Origin: JAJFUI01 sp039698035
GTDB taxonomy: Bacteria > Planctomycetota > Planctomycetia > Pirellulales > Thermoguttaceae
Reading direction: 5' to 3'
Assembly (NCBI GenBank): GCA_039698035.1
Contig: JBDKSW010000011.1
Span: forward strand, 124,001 to 188,000
DNA length: 64,000 bases
The notes below the pieces were generated by a model, which was not told where the DNA came from, did not search any database, and was given only the letters and a program-made list of their open reading frames with translations. Shown here piece after piece: positions 26,582 through 35,326 of the stretch. Position 1 is the stretch's first letter; every line of letters starts with the position of its first letter. Both the position numbers and the translations under genes were made by a program.

Positions 26582-26871
26582 AAACGGTGCGCCGCACCGA
26601 AACCATGCGGCATGTTCCGGTGTTCAATAGAACCAGTGGGGCGGGAACCGAGGCGTTGTCCCTCGTGACAGCCCGCGAACAGACGCCATCGGCCATGCGG
26701 TCCTTCGGGCAACCCGTTCTGGCCGTGGCGTCTCCGGACTTCTTGCGACAAACCTGACGTTCGGTTGTCGGATTGTCGCGGTGGACAGCGACCGATGGAT
26801 TGTCCGACGAGGACAAGCGGCCCCAAGGATTGTCATCCCCCAAAGGTGCACTGGAACAAAGGAAGCGTCCA

Positions 26872-27378
26872 ATGAGACTCGTGAGTGCTGTGTTGGCGTT
26901 GTGCGTATCGTTGGCCCTGGTGAGCAACCTGCTGGCCGAGGAAAAGAAACCACCGACCAAAGAGGGCAAGAAACATGCCGAGTTCGTGCCAGGCATGGAA
27001 ATGCTCCGAGGTCTGAACCTGACGGACGAGCAGAAGGCCAAGGTGGCCGAGATCAAGAAGGAATACGGCCCGAAGTTCAAAGCCCTCGCTAAGAAGCGGG
27101 ACGCTATTTTCACGGCCGAGCAAAAGAAGGCTCGCGACGAAGCCGTCAAGGAAGCGAAGGCCGCTGGAAAGAAGGGCGACGACGTCTTCAAGGCAGGTCA
27201 CGACGCCATAAAGCTCACCGACGAGCAGAAGGCGAAGCTCAAGGAAGTGCGGGAGGAACGCGATAGCCTGAGGCAGGCAGTTCGTGAGAAGATCGAATCG
27301 CTCCTCACCGCGGACCAAAAAGAAGTGCTGAAGACCCGTCGCGAGCATCGTCGCGACCGTCGCGCCGAGGGCAAATGA
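26872..27378 (+). CDS. Small exported LTxxQ-repeat protein (Spy/CpxP-like)
   Basis: 168 aa. The ATG at 26872 has an AGGAAG site eight bases upstream, and a signal peptide of about 22 residues follows. The mature protein is Lys/Glu-rich and all-helical, with three LTxxQ motifs (LTDEQKAK near residue 48, LTDEQKAK near 117, LTADQKEV near 145). LTxxQ repeats are the mark of Spy/CpxP-type periplasmic proteins that bind unfolded proteins or metals. The match is to the repeat pattern only. It ends before a terminator-like hairpin and precedes hslV. Confidence 0.7.
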   Translation: MRLVSAVLALCVSLALVSNLLAEEKKPPTKEGKKHAEFVPGMEMLRGLNLTDEQKAKVAEIKKEYGPKFKALAKKRDAIFTAEQKKARDEAVKEAKAAGKKGDDVFKAGHDAIKLTDEQKAKLKEVREERDSLRQAVREKIESLLTADQKEVLKTRREHRRDRRAEGK

Positions 27379-27431
27379 CCACCCCTTGGCTTCCTCACGC
27401 CAAGTGTGAGGAGTCTGGCAATAGCCGAACG

Positions 27432-27469
27432 AGGCCGGTTCCCGTGCTTGGGGCCGGCCTTTGTTGTTT
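27432..27469 (+). terminator. Terminator-like hairpin after the LTxxQ gene
   Basis: AGGCCGG (27432-27438) pairs with CCGGCCT (27454-27460), followed by the T-rich TTGTTGTTT. It lies 50 bases after the stop and about 80 bases before hslV. Confidence 0.55.
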
Positions 27470-27549
27470 CCGCACTCGGCCCCTGGCAAACACGGCCGAT
27501 TTGGGCCATATTGAACGGACTGGAAACCGCTGAACGGAGCTCGGAACAC

Positions 27550-28095
27550 ATGAAAAGCCACTCGACAACCATCTTGACCGTCCGACATCGAGGCATTGTC
27601 GCCATGGGTGGCGACGGCCAAGTGACCGTGGCCAACACGATCATGAAGGCCGACGTCAACAAGATTCGCCGCCTCCTGGACGGCCGCGTGATGACCGGAT
27701 TCGCCGGCTCGACGGCCGACGCCTTCGCCCTGGTCGAACGATTCGAGGCCAAGCTGAAGGACTATCCGTCGAACGTGCCGCGCGCGGCCACCGAGCTGGC
27801 CAAGGAGTGGCGCACCGACCGAGCCTTGCGGCGGCTCGAGGCGATGATGGCCGTGGCCGACGCCAAACACACGCTGCTGATCACCGGCAACGGCGACGTG
27901 GTGCAGCCCACCGACGGCGTCCTCGGCATCGGCTCGGGCGGTAACTATGCCGTGGCAGCCGCTCGGGCCCTGTTGGCCCACGCCAACCTATCGGCCGCCG
28001 AGATCGTCCGAACCGCGCTGACGATTGCCGCAGGCATCGACGTGTACACGAACTCGAATATCATCGTCGAGGAAATGGCTAGCGAAAACGGCTAG
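27550..28095 (+). CDS. hslV: ATP-dependent protease subunit HslV
   Basis: 181 aa from ATG 27550. The N-terminus MKSHSTTILTV contains the Thr pair at residues 6-7, one of which becomes the catalytic N-terminal residue after processing. The proteasome-like fold follows: GDGQVTVANTIMKADVNKIRRL, then GFAGSTADAFAL, with RALRRLEAMMAV and the SGGNYAVAAARAL helix. HslV is the two-tiered hexameric peptidase of HslUV. No hslU follows; the next gene is an unrelated nuclease-family gene on the other strand. In many bacteria hslV and hslU are adjacent, so the partner ATPase must lie elsewhere or be missing. Confidence 0.95.
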   Translation: MKSHSTTILTVRHRGIVAMGGDGQVTVANTIMKADVNKIRRLLDGRVMTGFAGSTADAFALVERFEAKLKDYPSNVPRAATELAKEWRTDRALRRLEAMMAVADAKHTLLITGNGDVVQPTDGVLGIGSGGNYAVAAARALLAHANLSAAEIVRTALTIAAGIDVYTNSNIIVEEMASENG

Positions 28096-28222
28096 AGCTG
28101 CGCCTCCCACGCATGTGGACTCATGGCAAGCCGGGGCGATGGGCCGTCGGCCCGCTCGACGGCCGCGATCAATCGCGATGGCTGTGCGACGCCAGCGACA
28201 TGTCGCGCCGCACTCGGAGCGA

Positions 28223-29194
28223 TCACTTCGCGGCGCCTGGCTGACGGTACTCGAACGCGCTGAACTCGGCCCAAATCGGCAGATGCTCGGACAATTCGAG
28301 GGCGGCGGGCATCGTCAACTCGAACTCTCGCATAACATCCACGACCTCGACGCGGCCGGTGAACTCGCACGTCGCGCGACGGTCCAGCAGGACGTTGTCC
28401 AGCAGTTGGGTGCCTCGCGTCGTCGTGGGCACGCCGGACAGCAGCGGCGCGACGCCGAGCAGCTTGCCCAGCCGCCCCAGATGCTGATCGTCGCTTTCGA
28501 GATCGCCGAGCAGAATGATGTCGTCTTCGTGGCGTCCGTCGTCGCGCACGGCGCGATAGGCCTCGGCCAACAGATCCAACTCCAGAGCCGGCTGATCCGG
28601 GTCGGTCTCGACGTTGATCAGCGTGAACGTAAACGCCTGATTAGGCTCCGGGCCATGGACGCGGAAAGCGCCCATCAACGGCTTGCAGCGGAATCGACCT
28701 TGGCGATCCTCGATGAAATGGACCGTCCGGCGATCGACATCGATCCGAGCCGTGTCGAAGAGAAAGGCGCCGTAATGCTCAATCGCGTCGCGCTGCTGGG
28801 TCGGACAGGTGGCAAAACTGTAGTTTCGGCCCGTCGCGGCGTTCAGTTGCTCGACCAACCGAACCAGGACGCCTTGATTTCGGCCCCGCACGCCCTGGAC
28901 AGCGATCAGGTCGAACTTGGGGAGCAAGTGCATCAGCACGTCCGCAATCTGGCGATTGGCCAGCTTGGCGTCGTCGAAGTGGCCGAGGTGGTAGCTGGCG
29001 ATACGGATCGTCGTCGGAACGGGCGGCGGCGTTGCTCCGCCGCGGGCCGCGTCGGCCGTCGAACTGCGAGGCACGATTCGCCAGCCGACGGCGCGGCCGT
29101 TCTGCTGTTCGGTCTGAATCTCGTAGTTCAAAAAGACGTAGATGGCGCCAACGACGGCGGCAACGCCCAGTAGCATGAGAATCTGCTTGACCAT
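28223..29194 (-). CDS. Membrane-anchored endonuclease/exonuclease/phosphatase family protein
   Basis: 323 aa. It has an N-terminal membrane segment (about residues 4-24) and then an EEP fold. Visible blocks are ASYHLGHFDD, the DLIAVQGVRGRNQGVL region where the family has IxxQE (Glu is replaced here by Val-Arg), DIILLGDLESDDQHLG in the position of GDFN, and SEHLPIWAEF as the C-terminal SDH motif (SEH). The missing metal-binding Glu and altered GDxN and SDH motifs make catalytic activity doubtful. Similar proteins are widespread in planctomycetes. It is divergent from the HEAT-type gene. Confidence 0.75.
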   Translation of the reverse strand: MVKQILMLLGVAAVVGAIYVFLNYEIQTEQQNGRAVGWRIVPRSSTADAARGGATPPPVPTTIRIASYHLGHFDDAKLANRQIADVLMHLLPKFDLIAVQGVRGRNQGVLVRLVEQLNAATGRNYSFATCPTQQRDAIEHYGAFLFDTARIDVDRRTVHFIEDRQGRFRCKPLMGAFRVHGPEPNQAFTFTLINVETDPDQPALELDLLAEAYRAVRDDGRHEDDIILLGDLESDDQHLGRLGKLLGVAPLLSGVPTTTRGTQLLDNVLLDRRATCEFTGRVEVVDVMREFELTMPAALELSEHLPIWAEFSAFEYRQPGAAK

Positions 29195-29316
29195 GGACGT
29201 AAGTTACTCGATTCCTGCCGGATACGGCCATGCCACTTTGGGGGGCAAGGTGGGGGCGGTTGGCCGATCGGAATGCGTCGGGACCGACGGGCCAGGGCCG
29301 TTTCCGGGGATTTGCG

Positions 29317-29346
29317 TTGCCGGCGCTCGAAAGCGTTTCGTATACT
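29317..29346 (+). promoter_or_regulatory. Sigma-70-type promoter of the HEAT-like secreted protein gene
   Basis: TTGCCG (29317-29322), 18-base spacer, TATACT (29341-29346). The ATG begins at 29353, so transcription would start at or next to the start codon, suggesting a leaderless mRNA. No Shine-Dalgarno is visible. Confidence 0.5.
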
Positions 29347-29352
29347 AGTGGT

Positions 29353-30561
29353 ATGAAGCCAATCATCACCTGGGCGGTTGGGTTGCTGGTCTTCGTCGGC
29401 ACGGCCGGGGTCGCTCGGTCGGACGTGTTTGTGTTGCGCAACGGCGGCCGCGTCACGGGCGAGCTGGTCAATCGCAACGAGACGCCGCGGAAGAAGTATG
29501 TCATCCGTATAGCCGACGGGGCGGAAGTGACGATCGAGGCCAACCAGGTTCAGAAAGTGCTTCGTCCTCGGCCCGACGAACTGGAATACGAGCGAATCGC
29601 CCCGACCTACCCAGACACCGTCGCCAGCCAATGGGAGCTGGCCGTTTGGTGCAAGGAGCACAAGCTGACCGCCCAGCGCGAGACGCATCTGCGACGCATC
29701 ATCGAGTTGGACCCCGACCATGCGGCCGCTCGGCGGGCTCTGGGCTACAACCGCGTGGACGGGCAGTGGGTCACCCAGGACGAACTGATGCGGAAGCGGG
29801 GTCTTGTGAAGTACAAGGGCCAGTGGAAGTATCCGCAGGAAGTCGAAGTGGCCGAGAACAAGCGGAAGACGGATGCCGCGCAACAGGAGTGGTGCCAAAA
29901 AGTGAAGCGTTGGCGCGGCTGGCTGGCCACGGATCGTCGCAGCCAGGCCGAGGAGAACCTTCGGGGCATCACCGACCCCGTGGCAACCAAAGCACTGACC
30001 ATTGGCCTGCGCGACGATCGCGATCCGCACGTTCGGCTGTTGCTGGTCGAGGCCCTGACGCGGATCGATACGACCGAGACGGCGTTGGCGCTGGCCATCG
30101 CGTCGATTTCCGACGAGGTTGAAGAGGTTCGGACCACTTGTCTTGACAATTTGCAGACGAAGAAGCGGCCCGAGGTCGTCTCGTACTTCGTCGGCAAGCT
30201 CAAGGACAAAGACAATGCGGTTGTGAACTTGGCGGCCATCGGCCTGGGCCGAATGAAGGACCCGTCGTCCATCCGCTCGTTGATCGATTCGCTCGTGACG
30301 AAACACAAGTTCCGAGTGCCCAATCCGGCTGGCGAAGGCGGCACAAACGCAGCCTTTGGCAGCGGCGGCGGCAGTCGGGGCGGCGGGATGACGGTCGGCG
30401 GCGGTCCGAAGTACATCTACAAGGAGATGACGAACCAGGCCGTGCTAGACGCCTTGGTCGCCATCACGGGCCGGAACTTCAACTTCGACAAGCAAGCCTG
30501 GAAGTACTGGTACCACTCGCAAGAAAAACCGCCCGACCGTATCGACGCCCGGCGCGGTTGA
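29353..30561 (+). CDS. Secreted HEAT-repeat-like protein
   Basis: 402 aa. The start is the ATG at 29353, which is followed by a signal peptide of about 24 residues. The first domain (about 25-75) is a small beta-rich unit (FVLRNGGRVTGELVNRNETP, a Planctomycete-typical pattern). A helical region with GYNRVDGQWVTQDELMRKRG follows. Residues 190-320 contain tandem HEAT-like repeats (DRDPHVRLLLVEALTRI, DNAVVNLAAIGLGRM). Near 330-350 there is a Gly-rich loop (GSGGGSRGGG). No catalytic residues are seen. It is probably an exported scaffold or binding protein; the exact role is unknown. Confidence 0.8.
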   Translation: MKPIITWAVGLLVFVGTAGVARSDVFVLRNGGRVTGELVNRNETPRKKYVIRIADGAEVTIEANQVQKVLRPRPDELEYERIAPTYPDTVASQWELAVWCKEHKLTAQRETHLRRIIELDPDHAAARRALGYNRVDGQWVTQDELMRKRGLVKYKGQWKYPQEVEVAENKRKTDAAQQEWCQKVKRWRGWLATDRRSQAEENLRGITDPVATKALTIGLRDDRDPHVRLLLVEALTRIDTTETALALAIASISDEVEEVRTTCLDNLQTKKRPEVVSYFVGKLKDKDNAVVNLAAIGLGRMKDPSSIRSLIDSLVTKHKFRVPNPAGEGGTNAAFGSGGGSRGGGMTVGGGPKYIYKEMTNQAVLDALVAITGRNFNFDKQAWKYWYHSQEKPPDRIDARRG

Positions 30562-30638
30562 GCCCGGCATCCGGGACGCGTTCCACGGTGCTGGACAGTG
30601 CGCAACGCATGCACGACGTCGTAGCGCCGCACGGGCAG

Positions 30639-31790
30639 TTAGCTCGCAACCCCTTCCATCTCGGCGGTGACAAGCAACTCGTCGGCAAAGCGTTCGCGAA
30701 TCGCGCGGATTTCCGGAAGCGCGCGAAGGAACGCCGCATGGACCCACGGGTCGAAGTGCGTGCCAACCGTGTTGGCCATGATCGTCAGGGCCTCTTCTTC
30801 GGGCCGAGCCGGACGATAGGGCCGCCGCGAGGTCAAGGCGTCGAAGACATCGGCGACGGCGACAATGCGCGATTCGACTGGGATGGCCTCGCCGACGAGT
30901 TGACGCGGATAGCCGCCCCCGTCCCATTTTTCATGGTGCGTCAGGGCGATCGTGCCCGCCATTTCAAGAACCGGATCGGGGTTGGTCATGGCAAGTCGCA
31001 TCGCGGCCGCATCGTCGCCATACCAGTCGAGCAGCGGCATCATCACCTTCGACTGCTCTCGGAGGATGCTTTCGCCAATTTCGCAGTGGCGCTGCATGAC
31101 GGTCCACTCTTCGTCATTCAGCGGGCCAGGCTTCAGCAGCACACTGTCTGGGATGCCGATCTTGCCGATGTCGTGCAGTGGGGCGGCCAACAGCAGCATT
31201 TGGAGGAAGGACTGGGGCATGTCCAGGGCCGCGGCCACGGCCCGACTGAAGCAGCCGACGCGAATCACGTGGTTTCCGGTGTCCTCGTCGCGGAATTCGG
31301 CGGCCATTCCCAGCCGACAAATGATGTTCATCCGGGATTGCACCAGATCAATGTCTTGCCGTTCAATCTTGTTGGCCAGCTGATCGTTGGTTGCCCGAAG
31401 GCCGTCCTGGTAGCTTTTCATCTGCAGGACGCTGCGAAGCCGCGCGACCAAGAGGCCGGCATCCACCGGCTTGTTCAGCAAGTCGGCCGCGCCGGATTCG
31501 ATGGCTCTTGCCTTCAGATCGCGGTCGTTCATCCCGGTCAGAACGACGACGGGGACGTCCTTGGTCTTGTCGAAATGATGCATGCGTTCCAACAGTTCGA
31601 GGCCGCTCATGCCGGGCATGTTCAGGTCCGTTACGACGGCATCATAGGCCATGTCGAGCAGGGCCTCCCATGCGGCTTCCGGGTGGCGCACGAACGTGAC
31701 CGACCAGTCGTCGCCCTGATCGAGCAACGCGCGCCGTAGCGCGTTCAACACGAATTGGTCGTCATCGACAATGAGAATTTGTTTTTTCAC
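30639..31790 (-). CDS. Response regulator with HD-GYP domain (c-di-GMP phosphodiesterase)
   Basis: 383 aa from GTG 31790, which has a GGAGG site eight bases upstream. The longer frame upstream has no receiver-like sequence. Residues 1-125 form a receiver domain: acidic DDD near 9-11, phospho-acceptor Asp in DAVVTDLNMPG near 57, and Lys in the LNKPV region near 107. Residues 180-370 form an HD-GYP domain: APLHDIGKIGIPD, ALTHHEKWDGGGYP and ADVFDALTSRRPYR. The HD and GYP motifs are intact, so c-di-GMP hydrolysis is expected. No partner histidine kinase is visible here. Confidence 0.93.
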   Translation of the reverse strand: MKKQILIVDDDQFVLNALRRALLDQGDDWSVTFVRHPEAAWEALLDMAYDAVVTDLNMPGMSGLELLERMHHFDKTKDVPVVVLTGMNDRDLKARAIESGAADLLNKPVDAGLLVARLRSVLQMKSYQDGLRATNDQLANKIERQDIDLVQSRMNIICRLGMAAEFRDEDTGNHVIRVGCFSRAVAAALDMPQSFLQMLLLAAPLHDIGKIGIPDSVLLKPGPLNDEEWTVMQRHCEIGESILREQSKVMMPLLDWYGDDAAAMRLAMTNPDPVLEMAGTIALTHHEKWDGGGYPRQLVGEAIPVESRIVAVADVFDALTSRRPYRPARPEEEALTIMANTVGTHFDPWVHAAFLRALPEIRAIRERFADELLVTAEMEGVAS

Positions 31791-31953
31791 GGCCTGCCTC
31801 CGTGGGGTATGAACACTACAAGCGTAGGTCACCACAAAGGTGCGAATTTTCCGACACGGCTCCCCACTTACGGCGACCATGGCCGGTGGCCCATTGTGGT
31901 TTCTCCACCCCGGTAGTACCACCTTCGGTCTGTAACACCAAACCTGCGGAACC

Positions 31954-33711
31954 CTACAGCAGCGTTGCGTACTCGGCCACGCCGCGCCGCCACGCCTCGT
32001 CCACCGGGCCATCGGGCGGCAGCACAACGATCAGCCGCTTCGATCCCAGCAGCCGGCCGGGGTGCAGGCTGTAATAACGATCCAAGTACGTCGGACTGCG
32101 ATAGCAGGCGGCCAAGAGCAGCCCGAGCGTGTCCTCGGAAATCCGTCGCGGATCGTCGGTCGGCTCGATCACGACCTGCAACGTCGTGTGCGGATTTTCG
32201 CCGAGAAGTTGGTCGATGATCGTGGCCGCGCGGTGGCGCTGCCCGTGAAAATCGGCCGACCGAAGCCATAGTGTGAAGCAGAGCGACGGCAGCGAACCGC
32301 CGACCAACGACGACGCTCCGCCGGTTTGCGACGCATCGTCCAGATCGATGCGGCAGCCGTTCGACGAATCGCTCTCCAACCGAAACAGATCGAGTTGCGG
32401 CGTCGGTAACGGGTCGAACTCGGCGTCGAACGCCTCTTGGGCCTCTTCCATCAGGCAAGAGAGAAGTTCCACGTCGAGCGTCGGCGTGCGAATCGCGTAG
32501 TACGGCGGCCAGGGCTGATGCTTCAGGCCCAATTGGGCCGCCTGCTGCCGAAAGGCCGTGCCCGGCAAGATCGACAGGTTGAACACCTGGGCCTCGGTGC
32601 AAAGCTTGCGACTGGCGAGAAAATCGATTCCACGCCGGATGGAGTCGGGCGTGTCGCCAGGCAATCCAAGAATCAGATCGGTTCGGACCTCGATGCCTTG
32701 GTCGAGCATGGCACGCACACCTCGCTCGAACTCGACCAGATTCGTCGGCCGGCCCATCAGCTTCCAGGCTTCCGGCTCGACCGATTGCAAGCCAATCTCG
32801 ACCTCGTGGAAACCGGCTTCCCGCAGCAACCTGGCCGTGGCTCGGTCGATTCCTTCGGCCCGCAACTCGGCCGAAAAACGGAGCCGGCCCGCCGGATTCT
32901 CGCGTCGCAACAGCTCGATGAACTCGACGAAGTCGGGACGCTGATTGAGCGTGGGGTCCAAGAGGACCACTTCCTCGACGTCATGGTCGATCGCGTACTT
33001 CAGATTGGCGAGGACCTGCTCGGTGGCGAGCTGCCGTGGACGCGATTCGCCCTTCGGATAGTAGCAGTATTTGCAGCGGTAGCGGCAGCCGCGAGCCGTT
33101 TCAAACAGCATCCGCCGCGAGGACACGTCGAGGATGCCTTCCACATAGGGCGACGAGATGGCGTCCAGACGTTCCAACGGCGCGCGCAGCGGAGCGGCTG
33201 GCTCGCCGGCCCGCCAAAGACCGCCGATCGGCGTCCGAGCGTCGCCTTGGCCGAGCAGGCTGGCGAGCAGTTCGGCAAAAGTGACCTCGCCTTCGCCAAA
33301 CACGGCGTAATCAACAAGCGGCGCACCGTCGCCCAGACTCCCCGCGGCCCGTTGCAGCAGCCATTGGTTGTCAGGCGTGATTTCGGGACCGCCGAGGACG
33401 ATCTTCACGTCGGGTTGGGCACGTCGCACGTGCTCGACGACCCACAACGTCCGCTCGACGTTCCACAGATAGCAGGTGAAGCCGACGAGCCACGGTTGCC
33501 GAGCGAGGATCGCGTGAACGACACCCTGATCACCGAGCACGTTGGCGGCCGCCGGCGGAAAGACCTCGATGCGGCAGGCGTTTTCGAGGCCCTGCCGCCT
33601 CGCGTAGAGCTTCAAATACGCGGCCGCGAGCGGCTCGTTCCCTTCAAGAATTCCGGGGCCCGGCGGCGGGATCGGCAGTTGCACCAACAGCGCCAGACGC
33701 GATTGGCTCAT
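31954..33711 (-). CDS. B12-binding-type radical SAM protein
   Basis: 585 aa from ATG 33711. The N-terminal region (about residues 1-160) is a cobalamin-binding-like Rossmann domain (VGFTCYLWNVERTLWVVEHV, VLGGPEITPDN) without the DxHxxG motif, so it would bind B12 base-off/His-off if at all. The radical SAM cluster CRYRCKYC lies near residue 210, followed by FSAELRAEGID and EIGLQSVEPEAWKLMGRPTN barrel elements. The C-terminal 130 residues form a separate domain of unknown role. It overlaps the DUF1080 gene upstream by four bases, so the two are coupled, although their functions look unrelated. Confidence 0.88.
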   Translation of the reverse strand: MSQSRLALLVQLPIPPPGPGILEGNEPLAAAYLKLYARRQGLENACRIEVFPPAAANVLGDQGVVHAILARQPWLVGFTCYLWNVERTLWVVEHVRRAQPDVKIVLGGPEITPDNQWLLQRAAGSLGDGAPLVDYAVFGEGEVTFAELLASLLGQGDARTPIGGLWRAGEPAAPLRAPLERLDAISSPYVEGILDVSSRRMLFETARGCRYRCKYCYYPKGESRPRQLATEQVLANLKYAIDHDVEEVVLLDPTLNQRPDFVEFIELLRRENPAGRLRFSAELRAEGIDRATARLLREAGFHEVEIGLQSVEPEAWKLMGRPTNLVEFERGVRAMLDQGIEVRTDLILGLPGDTPDSIRRGIDFLASRKLCTEAQVFNLSILPGTAFRQQAAQLGLKHQPWPPYYAIRTPTLDVELLSCLMEEAQEAFDAEFDPLPTPQLDLFRLESDSSNGCRIDLDDASQTGGASSLVGGSLPSLCFTLWLRSADFHGQRHRAATIIDQLLGENPHTTLQVVIEPTDDPRRISEDTLGLLLAACYRSPTYLDRYYSLHPGRLLGSKRLIVVLPPDGPVDEAWRRGVAEYATLL

Positions 33712-34505
33712 CGTGTTTTGCCTGGCGGTGGGTCGTCGGCCGGCGGCAGCTCCCGAATCCAGATGTTGCGGAAGCGGACCGGATTCAGATGATATTGCAG
33801 CCCGAGCGGCAGCTTGGCCGGATGCGCCGTGTAGGTCGGCGCCTGGTCCCACGCCGTGTGGCCTTGAATCGGGAAGTGGTTTTGCACCAAGACGCCGTTC
33901 TGGAACACGGTGAGGTAAGCCGGCCGTTGCAGCTTGCCATCGGCGGCAAACCGCGGGGCCTCGAAAACGATGTCATAGGTCTGCCACTGGCCCGGCCCGC
34001 GACAAGCGTTGACCAGCGGTGGACGCTGCTTGTAGATGGCCGCCGCCTGGCCGTCGCAGTAGGTCGTGTTTTGGAAGCTATCGAGGATCTGAACCTCGTA
34101 GAGACCCATTAAGAAGACGCCGCTGTTGCCGCGCTCTTGGCCGTGCCCCTTAACCTCGGCGGGCGTGGCCCATTCGACGTGCAACTGGCAGTCCCCAAAC
34201 GCCTGCTTGGTCCGAATGTCGCCGACGGCCGCCTCGGCGTATCCGTCGCGGATCGGCCACTTCTCGCCGCCCTCCCACTGGGAAAGGCTCCGGCCATCAA
34301 AGAGCACGATGGCGTCGCTTGGCGGACCGTCGACCGGGCCGGGATTGACGACCTTCGGCTCGGGCCAAGGGATACGGCTAACCCATTCGGTCGGCGCGGC
34401 GGCCAGCAGCACGGTCGCGGCGATCACACAGCCCGCGACACCGAGAATGGCTCGGCATTGGCGAGCCGTAAGGAATTTGGCGAGTCGTCGAACGTGGGCT
34501 TGCAT
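33708..34505 (-). CDS. Secreted DUF1080 (3-keto-disaccharide hydrolase-like) protein
   Basis: 265 aa from ATG 34505; a longer frame starts 24 residues earlier without signal character. It has a basic N-terminus and hydrophobic signal segment (about residues 17-36), then a concanavalin-like DUF1080 jellyroll: DAIVLFDGRSLSQWEGGEKW, FGDCQLHVEWATP, RGNSGVFLMGLYEVQILDSF and NPVRFRNIWIREL near the end. DUF1080 proteins are extremely common in planctomycetes and include 3-keto-glycoside hydrolases. They are exported and linked to polysaccharide breakdown. It overlaps the start of the radical SAM gene. Confidence 0.9.
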   Translation of the reverse strand: MQAHVRRLAKFLTARQCRAILGVAGCVIAATVLLAAAPTEWVSRIPWPEPKVVNPGPVDGPPSDAIVLFDGRSLSQWEGGEKWPIRDGYAEAAVGDIRTKQAFGDCQLHVEWATPAEVKGHGQERGNSGVFLMGLYEVQILDSFQNTTYCDGQAAAIYKQRPPLVNACRGPGQWQTYDIVFEAPRFAADGKLQRPAYLTVFQNGVLVQNHFPIQGHTAWDQAPTYTAHPAKLPLGLQYHLNPVRFRNIWIRELPPADDPPPGKTR

Positions 34506-34635
34506 GGCAGGCTCGGCGTGGGGATGGGTGGGTGGGAAACGCGACTCCCAGATTCTAACCGGGCGGCGGCCACTCACGCAACGGGCGAGCTAGCCTGGGA
34601 CGGCGCGTCTCCCACACGGGGCAGCCGACGGCCCC

Positions 34636-34664
34636 TTCGCGGCGGCGACGAAATGGCCTATAAT
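34636..34664 (+). promoter_or_regulatory. Promoter of the deformylase gene
   Basis: TTCGCG (34636-34641), 17-base spacer, consensus TATAAT (34659-34664). The start of transcription is expected near 34671, about 13 bases before the ATG at 34684. Confidence 0.55.
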
Positions 34665-34683
34665 TAGTGTGTCTTTCAACCCG

Positions 34684-35280
34684 ATGGAGCTCTCGTTCGT
34701 GCTGCAAGTTCTCAAGTATCCGCACCCGGCCCTGCGTCATCCGGCCAAGCTGCTGCGCCGCGTCGATGGCGAGATCAAGAAGGTCGTTCGTGAGATGTTC
34801 GACCTGATGTACGCCAGCAAAGGCGTCGGGCTAGCGGCCAACCAGGTCGGGCTCCCGTACCGGCTGTTCGTGCTGAACCTGGAGGCCGACCCGAAAAAGG
34901 CCGAGGAACACGTCTTCATCAATCCAGTCATCAGCCGACGGAGCGGGACGGTCGAAGCGGAGGAGGGCTGTCTGAGCTTCCCAGAGATTTACGCCCCGGT
35001 GAAGCGGTCGGAGAAAGTCTCCATTTCGGCCTACAACTTGGCGGGCGAAGAGGTCACCCTGCGGCTGGACGGTCTGTTCGCCCGGGCGTTCCAGCACGAG
35101 TTCGACCATCTCGACGGCGTGCTTTTCATCGATCGGCTCTCGCCCGTCGCCCTGCTGTCGATCAAACAGGCGCTGCTGGACCTGGAACTGGAGTTCCAGG
35201 GCGATCGCCAACGCGGGGTTATTCCGGCCGACGGCCAGATCGCCGCCCGGCTGGCCGAGTTGGAAACGCTGAGGACCTGA
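34684..35280 (+). CDS. def: Peptide deformylase
   Basis: 198 aa. The frame could begin at GTG 34669, but the promoter places the RNA start there, so ATG 34684 is preferred. All three deformylase motifs are present: GVGLAANQVGLP near residue 46 (motif 1, GxGxAAxQ), EEGCLSFP near 94 (EGCLS, Cys metal ligand), and QHEFDHLDG near 138 (HExDH). The enzyme removes the formyl group from new protein N-termini. The C-terminal extension after the HEFDH helix is normal for bacterial enzymes. A QueD-like gene follows after 46 bases. Confidence 0.97.
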   Translation: MELSFVLQVLKYPHPALRHPAKLLRRVDGEIKKVVREMFDLMYASKGVGLAANQVGLPYRLFVLNLEADPKKAEEHVFINPVISRRSGTVEAEEGCLSFPEIYAPVKRSEKVSISAYNLAGEEVTLRLDGLFARAFQHEFDHLDGVLFIDRLSPVALLSIKQALLDLELEFQGDRQRGVIPADGQIAARLAELETLRT

Positions 35281-35326
35281 GTGTCACCGAAGCAATGCTG
35301 AGGAGGGGGGAGGCCTCGGTTCGTCG

